Shown here: positions 1 through 4,958 of the stretch, piece by piece
Layout of the letters: each line of letters begins with the position of its first letter
Position numbering within the stretch: position 1 is the stretch's first letter
NCBI GenBank assembly: GCA_026002695.1
Contig: BOCB01000061.1
Span: forward strand, 1 to 9,114
Origin: Synergistales bacterium
GTDB taxonomy: Bacteria; Synergistota; Synergistia; Synergistales; Synergistaceae
DNA length: 9,114 nt
Reading direction: 5' to 3'
Translations under genes and position numbers: made by a program
Notes under the pieces: model-generated
The model's database searches: none
Seen by the model: the letters and a program-made list of their open reading frames with translations, nothing else
Told to the model about the DNA's origin: nothing

Positions 1-452
1 AGGAACTGGCCAAGACGATAACGGGCGACCTCGACAACGTCGTCAGCCTCTCCCTCGAAAACGCGAAGGGTTCCGAGGACGCCAAGGAGCTCTCGAAGGA
101 AACGGAAGAGATGATAAGCAAGATGATGGATTACCTGAAGAGCATTTCATCCGCGACTCAGGACCTCGCCGCCGTCTCCGAGGAACAGGCCGCGTCGAGC
201 GAGGAGATAGCCGAAGCCGTACAGAACATCGCAACGCGCGTGGAGAGTACGGCGCAGGCCGGCGAGAACATCCGCGCCGGCGTCGGAGAAATAGCGGCAG
301 CCGCGGAAAAAATGGCCTCCAACGCTGAGGGGCTGTCGAACTTGTCCGAGGACCTGTCCGACCTGCTGGCTTTCTTCAAGACGGGGCAGGAAGCGGCAAA
401 AACAGACACGCTAAGGACAATTAAAGCCCTGCCTCAGCCTGAGAAAAAGTAG
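1..452 (+). CDS. Methyl-accepting chemotaxis protein, C-terminal fragment (5' end outside window)
   Basis: This is the membrane-distal signalling tail of a chemoreceptor, which in the family relays ligand state to CheW and CheA. The reading frame is open from base 3 to the TAG at 450-452, giving 149 visible residues, so the gene begins outside the window. The ATG at 111 is internal. The visible part is a long alanine-, serine- and glutamate-rich amphipathic helix with the stretch AVSEEQAASSEEIAEAVQNI (about residues 55-74 of the fragment), which is typical of the descending helix of the MCP coiled-coil and the kind of segment where methylated Glu/Gln sites occur. The CheA-contacting hairpin tip and the sensor and membrane domains lie upstream and are not seen. 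The protein ends in a short hydrophobic patch (LLAFF) and a flexible KALPQPEKK tail without a CheR-binding pentapeptide such as NWETF. Ligand unknown. The stop codon lies inside the downstream hairpin repeat. Confidence 0.93.
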   Translation, partial: ELAKTITGDLDNVVSLSLENAKGSEDAKELSKETEEMISKMMDYLKSISSATQDLAAVSEEQAASSEEIAEAVQNIATRVESTAQAGENIRAGVGEIAAAAEKMASNAEGLSNLSEDLSDLLAFFKTGQEAAKTDTLRTIKALPQPEKK

Positions 453-478
453 GGGCGGCATTCTGCCGCCCGTTTTTT
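453..478 (+). terminator. Rho-independent terminator of the chemoreceptor gene
   Basis: A perfect 8-bp stem, GGGCGGCA (453-460) with TGCCGCCC (464-471), encloses a 3-base loop and is followed by G and six T (473-478). It begins directly after the TAG stop codon. The same hairpin sequence recurs in inverted orientation at 528-554. Confidence 0.88.
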
Positions 479-527
479 AGTGCCGAACAGGGGCAAGGGC
501 GAATAGGGTGAACGGGCGAACATTGGG

Positions 528-554
528 AAACGGGCGGCAGGATGCCGCCCCTAC
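528..554 (-). terminator. Possible terminator of the acetyltransferase gene (inverted hairpin copy)
   Basis: Read on the minus strand this copy gives the same 8-bp stem (543-550 with 532-539) starting 12 bases after the acetyltransferase stop codon. It is followed by only three T (528-530) and then CCC, so its U-tract is weak. Together with the copy at 453-478 it lies between two convergent genes. Confidence 0.45.
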
Positions 555-565
555 GGCAATCGCCT

Positions 566-1114
566 TTAATTTTTCGCCTGCCAGTCTGATTTAATCAGTG
601 AGAAGCATTTTTCGTCGATGAAGCCCTTCGGCGTCGGGGAGTGGTCGCGGAGGACGCCCTCCATCACGAAGCCGAGCCTCGTCAGCAATATGGCGGAGCG
701 CTCGTCGTCTTGGCTGATGAACGTCTCCGCGCGCTGGAGCCTCATTATATTGAAGCCGTAGTCGAGTACCGGCATCAGCGCTCTGCGCATATAGCCGTGT
801 CCCCAGAACGCCACATCAAGTTCGTAGCCGAGTTCGGCTCGCTTCGCGCTGCGGTTGATATTGTTGAAGCCGCACGTACCTATCAGCCGCCCCGCCATCT
901 CGATGCCCCACCTGATACCGGCGTCGTTGTCCCAGAGAGAACGCAAAACGTACAGCATCTGCACCGACTGGTCGTGTGACAGCGGCCCCGTAGTGAGCTT
1001 CTCCGTTATGAGAGGACTCGCCCATATCGAGCTCAGGGCGAAGATGTCATCATCGGTGAGCTCCCTCAGTATAAATTCATCGGTTTTAAGCACGGGGAAC
1101 GTCCCGAACACCAT
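566..1114 (-). CDS. GNAT-family N-acetyltransferase (RimJ/RimL type)
   Basis: This is a 182-residue cytosolic acetyltransferase predicted to move acetyl from acetyl-CoA to an amine, in this subfamily often a protein N-terminus. The target here is unknown. The order of elements fits the family: an N-terminal strand with LKTDEFILRELTDDD (9-23), the strand AELGYEL (93-99), the acetyl-CoA phosphate loop WGHGYMRRAL (104-113, the R/Q-x-x-G-x-G/A region), and the closing segment RAETFISQDDERSAI...LGFVMEGVLRD (128-157). The usual Asn of the N-x-x-S element near the C-terminus is Asp137 here. The start at 1114 was chosen because GAGGTG (1121-1126) stands 6 bases upstream. An in-frame ATG at 1156 is rejected because it overlaps the promoter -10 box. 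The gene has its own promoter, is convergent with the chemoreceptor gene and lies downstream of addA on the same strand. Confidence 0.9.
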   Translation of the reverse strand: MVFGTFPVLKTDEFILRELTDDDIFALSSIWASPLITEKLTTGPLSHDQSVQMLYVLRSLWDNDAGIRWGIEMAGRLIGTCGFNNINRSAKRAELGYELDVAFWGHGYMRRALMPVLDYGFNIMRLQRAETFISQDDERSAILLTRLGFVMEGVLRDHSPTPKGFIDEKCFSLIKSDWQAKN

Positions 1115-1138
1115 ACCAATCACCTCATCTTGATAGTC

Positions 1139-1150
1139 TTGCGAACGCAA
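1139..1150. promoter_or_regulatory. TTGCG-AA-CGCAA palindrome at the predicted transcription start
   Basis: This is a perfect 5-bp inverted repeat with a 2-base centre, covering the expected transcription start of the acetyltransferase gene. It shares the TTGCG/CGCAA half-site with the dyad at 1172-1196, which suggests a second binding site for the same protein. It could also be chance. Confidence 0.35.
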
Positions 1151-1155
1151 CTGCA

Positions 1156-1184
1156 ACTATATGATAAAATTGGCGCAAGGTCAA
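1156..1184 (-). promoter_or_regulatory. Sigma-70-like promoter of the acetyltransferase gene
   Basis: On the minus strand there is TTGACC (1179-1184), a 17-base spacer and TATAGT (1156-1161), close to consensus with ideal spacing. Transcription should start near 1149, leaving a leader of about 35 bases with the GAGGTG ribosome-binding site. An AT-rich stretch (about 1200-1225) lies just upstream and could help RNA polymerase bind. The -35 box lies inside an inverted repeat. Confidence 0.75.
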
Positions 1185-1196
1185 TAGTTTTGCGCC
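1172..1196. promoter_or_regulatory. 25-base dyad over the -35 box: candidate operator, or weak addA terminator
   Basis: GGCGCAA (1172-1178) and TTGCGCC (1190-1196) form a perfect 7-bp inverted repeat with an 11-base centre that contains most of the -35 box of the acetyltransferase promoter. This geometry suits a dimeric repressor site. Read as RNA from addA (stop at 1239-1241) it is instead a 7-bp stem with an 11-base loop followed by AATTTT, which could work as a weak terminator. The two roles are not exclusive, and the sequence does not decide between them. Confidence 0.5.
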
Positions 1197-1238
1197 CTGT
1201 TATATATATTTATACACTTTTTTTCGCGCGCTTTTTGC

Positions 1239-4200
1239 TTATCCTTTTAATCCGGTAAACTTCCCGCAGCTTTTGCCGAACGGGCAGCGGCCGCAGTTTT
1301 GTTCATTTGGCTCGAACGGACCGATCGCGGCCATTTGCGCGGCTCGCGCCACCTTTTCCCCTATGGCTCCCCAGTCTGACAAATGCCAATTTTTGAAGAA
1401 CGGCGCGCCGTCGTTCGAGCGGAGGTATATGACGCCGGCGTCTATGGGCAGCGCGTATTCCGGATCCGCGAGTTTTACGGCGAGCGCGTAAAAATTCACC
1501 TGCTCGCGGTAGAGCTCGGACGGAGAACCGTCGTAGAGCGCGGTCTTCCAATCGCGGATGTGTATGCCTCCCTCATCCTCCCACATAAGATCGACGCTCC
1601 CCGCGAGAATTGTTCCGGCTCTTTCCGACGACGGCGGAAGCAACGGAACGAAGAAGGGCGTCTCCTTTTGTATGATCGCGCCGCTGAGGCGAGCGCCCTC
1701 TTCGGCGGAGGCGAAATTTTCGAGCCACGCGCGAAGATTGGCGCGATTTTTTTGAGACGCGAACACAGGCCTCAGAGCGGCGGGAACCGCGCGCAGCTCC
1801 CGCTCCGATTCACTCGCCGTCATATCGGCGGGGAAAATTTTGCCGGCGCCCTCAAAGGTCATGTCCCAGCGTTCGAGCGCCCAGTGCGCGAGGGAGCCTA
1901 TGTCAGCCCCGCCGAAGCCGTCGCCGTCTCTCGTCTCCCACCTGAGCGGCAGCCCCTGACGATATCTCAGCCTGTACGCCAGCGGACACCACGATATGAG
2001 CGAGTAGGCCGTCGCCGAAAAGCGGGAGAGCGAGGCGGCGCGGCTCCTTTTGAAAGCGCGGAAAGGAGCCGCTTTCCGCGTCTGAGCTGTATATGAACTC
2101 ACTTTTACCTGTACGTCATCGTTTGCGTACTCCACAGGCAATTTTTCGTCGCCCGCCGTGTCGTTCACCTCGCGGAGCAAACGCAGCCAGCTCGATTCGC
2201 TGTTCCTGCCGCCGCTGACGCCGCAGCAGAGCAGATAGTCCCGCGCCCTCGTCATTGCCACGTAAAGGAGGCGCTCCTTTTCGGCCCGCTCCTCCGCCTC
2301 GTCTATATATTTGTGCCACATATACGTTACGCTCTTACCGTCGAGGCGCGGGAGCGCCGGCGAGACAACGCCGAGGGCGCGCGAGACCGACGCGCCGGAT
2401 TGAGATCTCTTTATGATCGAGCTCTCCATACCCATTATCACGACGACAGGGAACTCCTCGCCCTTCGACGCGTGAATGGTCTTGACCCGCGCGAAATTAC
2501 CCTCCGGCTCGGAGAACTCCGGCTCGTCGGCGCTCACGCCGCCCCTCATCGCGCGGCCGATGCTGTCGGCGCAGGAGGAGAAACTCGCGCCCGCGGCTTC
2601 GTACTCGCGGGCGATTTCCGCCGCGCGAAGGACGTTAGCCAGCACGCGGGGGCGCTCGGAATCTTTGTACGAGGCGAGCCACGGAAGTTCGTCCCCGCAT
2701 TCAAGAAGGGCGAGTATCGCGGACGACGCCCCCTTGAGACGCGCTCTCGGCCGCAGAGCCGAAAACCTTACGGCGGCCGCCGGCTCCTCTTCCGAGAACA
2801 CATCCCACAGCGACGGCGCGGGATTTTCAGCTCGATTCCCGGCAATTCCCGCAAGCAGGGCGAGCGCGGACGACGGATTCACCCCTGAGAACGGGGACTC
2901 TATCCAGCCCGCGAGGGCATAGTCGTCAAATATGTCGTCCAGCGCGTGAAGATAGTTCACGATGTCGCGCACCTCGCCCCTGTTGAAGTACGACCTGCCG
3001 CTCCCGAATACGACGGGGACGCCGGCGTCCCCGAAGGCTGATTCTATCGCCTGATACTGCGTCCTCGACGGAACGAGCACCGCCGCGTCGCGCCACTCCA
3101 TAGCTCTCATTTCGCAATTCCTTTTATCCCATACCTCGCAGCCGCTCTCTATCATCTCCCGCAAACGGACGGCAACGGAGGACGCGAGGCGCGCGCGGGC
3201 CACGCCGATATTTACGGGATCTTTTTTATCGTTATCGTTACCAAATTCAGCCTCTTCCTCCACGCTCTCATTCGGCGGTTCACCGTCGCGAGCGGTATCA
3301 TACGTCAGTATCATAGCCGGAGGGAAAGCGCCGGTTTTATTGCGCTTCTCCCACCATTCGGCCTCGTCCGGCTCGGTGAGCGGTTCGTATCGGACTTTGC
3401 TTGTGCCGCCGCCAAGCACGCCGCCGTACCATACCTCGGCGAATATCCTGTTTATCGCGCTCATCAGCGCGCCGCTCATGCGGAAACTGCGCGAAAGCGA
3501 GATATATTTCGTAGGGGCTGACGGCAATCCGCCCGCTCCCGCAGCCTCCTTCCCGGCGCCCGCGCGGGCTGTATATTCGGCAAACAGCGTCGGATCGGCG
3601 TGGCGGAAGCGGTAGATTGACTGCTTGATGTCGCCGACGACGAACAGCGACGCGCCCGGGTTATCCGCGATGGCGGAGAGCATTTCGGCCTGGAGGCCGT
3701 CCGTGTCCTGGAACTCGTCTATCATTACGTGGCGGAAGCCGCTTTGGTACGAGCCGGATTTTATAACGAGAGCGGCATATCGCACCAGGTCGGAGAACGT
3801 CATTTTGCCCGCGCGAAGGCGAGCCAGATCCCACAGCTTCCATCCGAGCGCCGCGCTCGCGAGCAAAGTCCGCCGCGCCCGCGCTTCCTCTTCGGTGTAC
3901 GAAGGAACCGAGACGAGCGACGCCGCGAGAGAGGCCGCGGTTTTAAGCCCGCCCTTATCCCTCCACTCTACCAACTTCATTCCCAATTTGCCCTCGATTA
4001 TATCCTTCAATCCGCTCTTGCCCGGCAAACCGGAGAGAGCGTTAGTTACTAAATCGGCGGCAAATTCAAGCACAGTCCCGTCATCGCCGGAGCTGTCCCG
4101 CCAGCGCGCGGCGAGTTCGAGAATCCTGCCGCCGAACTTCGCGCCCTTTTTTTTATTTGCCTCGCCGAGGACTTCGCCGTCGCGCAAAATATCCTCGCTC

Positions 4201-4958
4201 CAAATTTCCCACGCCGCGCGGCAGAGGGGCAGAATACTTCCGCCGATCCTCTCCATGACCGCGCGTTCACGATTCTTGCTGAACAAAGGGAGGGCGCTCG
4301 GAGGCTCGTTTACGCTGCCGAACGTGTCGCACGCGTCCTTCGACAGACGGCTCAGTTTCTCAGCGCCGAAGTGGTTTACGAACTCCGCGCAAGCCTGAGG
4401 GGAACTCATCAGTTTTTCAGCGAGGACACGCCACTTGCCGGAGAGCTCGCCCGACAACCTGTCCGCCGCGAGAGTTTGCAGGCTCCACCGGTAATCCTCC
4501 CAGAATTCGTTTTCAAACGCCCCGCTCATGAGGGACGCCCCCGGGTCGATGTCGAGGCTCAGGCCGGACTCGCGTATCACGCTTATCGCAAAGGCGTGGA
4601 TCGTGGAGACTCGCGCCTCGTCAATCCTGTTAACCGCGTCACGCAAGTGCTTCAATCGTTCGGGTTCGGCGTCGTACCATTTGCGCAGTGTCGATTTTAT
4701 ACGCTCGCGCATCTCGTTGGCCGCAAGCTGAGTGAACGTCAGGGTGAGTATCTGCTCGACGCGGCAGGAGGGATCCGACGCCAGAAGCCACGCGAAACGC
4801 TCGGCGAGCGTGTGCGTCTTGCCCGTGCCGGCCCCCGCGCTCACTACGGTGAGCTTTTCGGCAGAAGTTATCGCCTCCCGCTGTTCGGGGCGGTCGTTTT
4901 GCAGAAGACGCGCTATCGCGGAATTTCTTTCTTCTGTTGTTATATTGTCATTCATCAT
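1239..4958 (-). CDS. addA: AddA-type ATP-dependent helicase-nuclease (UvrD-like helicase plus PD-(D/E)XK nuclease)
   Basis: This 1239-residue motor subunit of the AddAB complex unwinds and degrades DNA ends to make 3' single strands for RecA. Helicase motifs in order: Q-motif RPEQREAI (23-30); Walker A AGAGTGKT (41-48, Lys47); Ia TFTQLAANEM; TIHAF; DEFQD box (414-418); GDIKQSIYRFR (442-452); LSRSFR (488-493); V with HASKGEEF (Lys832); VI with YVAMTRAR (Arg904, Arg906). The C-terminal RecB-type nuclease shows His1025, Asp1123, Asp1136-W-Lys1138, Gln1153 and Tyr1157. Cys991 and Cys1222-x2-Cys1225-x5-Cys1231 form an iron-staple signature, usually described for AddB rather than AddA. An acidic insert lies near residues 555-575. 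The start is ATG at 4958 or 4955, overlapping the addB stop codon, so translation is probably coupled; the long open extension to 5210 lies in the addB coding region and is rejected. Length matches AddA (about 1200). Function is inferred from motifs. Confidence 0.92.
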   Translation of the reverse strand: MMNDNITTEERNSAIARLLQNDRPEQREAITSAEKLTVVSAGAGTGKTHTLAERFAWLLASDPSCRVEQILTLTFTQLAANEMRERIKSTLRKWYDAEPERLKHLRDAVNRIDEARVSTIHAFAISVIRESGLSLDIDPGASLMSGAFENEFWEDYRWSLQTLAADRLSGELSGKWRVLAEKLMSSPQACAEFVNHFGAEKLSRLSKDACDTFGSVNEPPSALPLFSKNRERAVMERIGGSILPLCRAAWEIWSEDILRDGEVLGEANKKKGAKFGGRILELAARWRDSSGDDGTVLEFAADLVTNALSGLPGKSGLKDIIEGKLGMKLVEWRDKGGLKTAASLAASLVSVPSYTEEEARARRTLLASAALGWKLWDLARLRAGKMTFSDLVRYAALVIKSGSYQSGFRHVMIDEFQDTDGLQAEMLSAIADNPGASLFVVGDIKQSIYRFRHADPTLFAEYTARAGAGKEAAGAGGLPSAPTKYISLSRSFRMSGALMSAINRIFAEVWYGGVLGGGTSKVRYEPLTEPDEAEWWEKRNKTGAFPPAMILTYDTARDGEPPNESVEEEAEFGNDNDKKDPVNIGVARARLASSVAVRLREMIESGCEVWDKRNCEMRAMEWRDAAVLVPSRTQYQAIESAFGDAGVPVVFGSGRSYFNRGEVRDIVNYLHALDDIFDDYALAGWIESPFSGVNPSSALALLAGIAGNRAENPAPSLWDVFSEEEPAAAVRFSALRPRARLKGASSAILALLECGDELPWLASYKDSERPRVLANVLRAAEIAREYEAAGASFSSCADSIGRAMRGGVSADEPEFSEPEGNFARVKTIHASKGEEFPVVVIMGMESSIIKRSQSGASVSRALGVVSPALPRLDGKSVTYMWHKYIDEAEERAEKERLLYVAMTRARDYLLCCGVSGGRNSESSWLRLLREVNDTAGDEKLPVEYANDDVQVKVSSYTAQTRKAAPFRAFKRSRAASLSRFSATAYSLISWCPLAYRLRYRQGLPLRWETRDGDGFGGADIGSLAHWALERWDMTFEGAGKIFPADMTASESERELRAVPAALRPVFASQKNRANLRAWLENFASAEEGARLSGAIIQKETPFFVPLLPPSSERAGTILAGSVDLMWEDEGGIHIRDWKTALYDGSPSELYREQVNFYALAVKLADPEYALPIDAGVIYLRSNDGAPFFKNWHLSDWGAIGEKVARAAQMAAIGPFEPNEQNCGRCPFGKSCGKFTGLKG

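Larger units (their letters stand above)
449..554. repeat. Short palindromic element: two inverted copies of a 27-base hairpin sequence
   Basis: Bases 449-475 and the reverse complement of 528-554 match at 26 of 27 positions; the only difference is T versus C in the loop. Each copy is itself a hairpin with an 8-bp GGGCGGCA/TGCCGCCC stem. Between them lie about 50 bases with degenerate GGGCGAA units (497-503, 514-520). There is no reading frame of note. It resembles the small REP-like or non-autonomous palindromic repeats scattered in many bacterial genomes, but copy number cannot be judged from this window. Confidence 0.6.

Noticed and set aside
111..113. ATG at 111 as the chemoreceptor start
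   Set aside because: The frame is open to the window edge and the upstream residues continue the same coiled-coil.
1115..1156. Earlier ATG at 1156 for the acetyltransferase
   Set aside because: It lies in the promoter -10 box and has no ribosome-binding site, while the ATG at 1114 has GAGGTG 6 bases upstream.
1383..2096. Long plus-strand frame opposite addA
   Set aside because: Arg-rich composition without family motifs; it is the antisense shadow of a high-GC gene with clear helicase-nuclease motifs.
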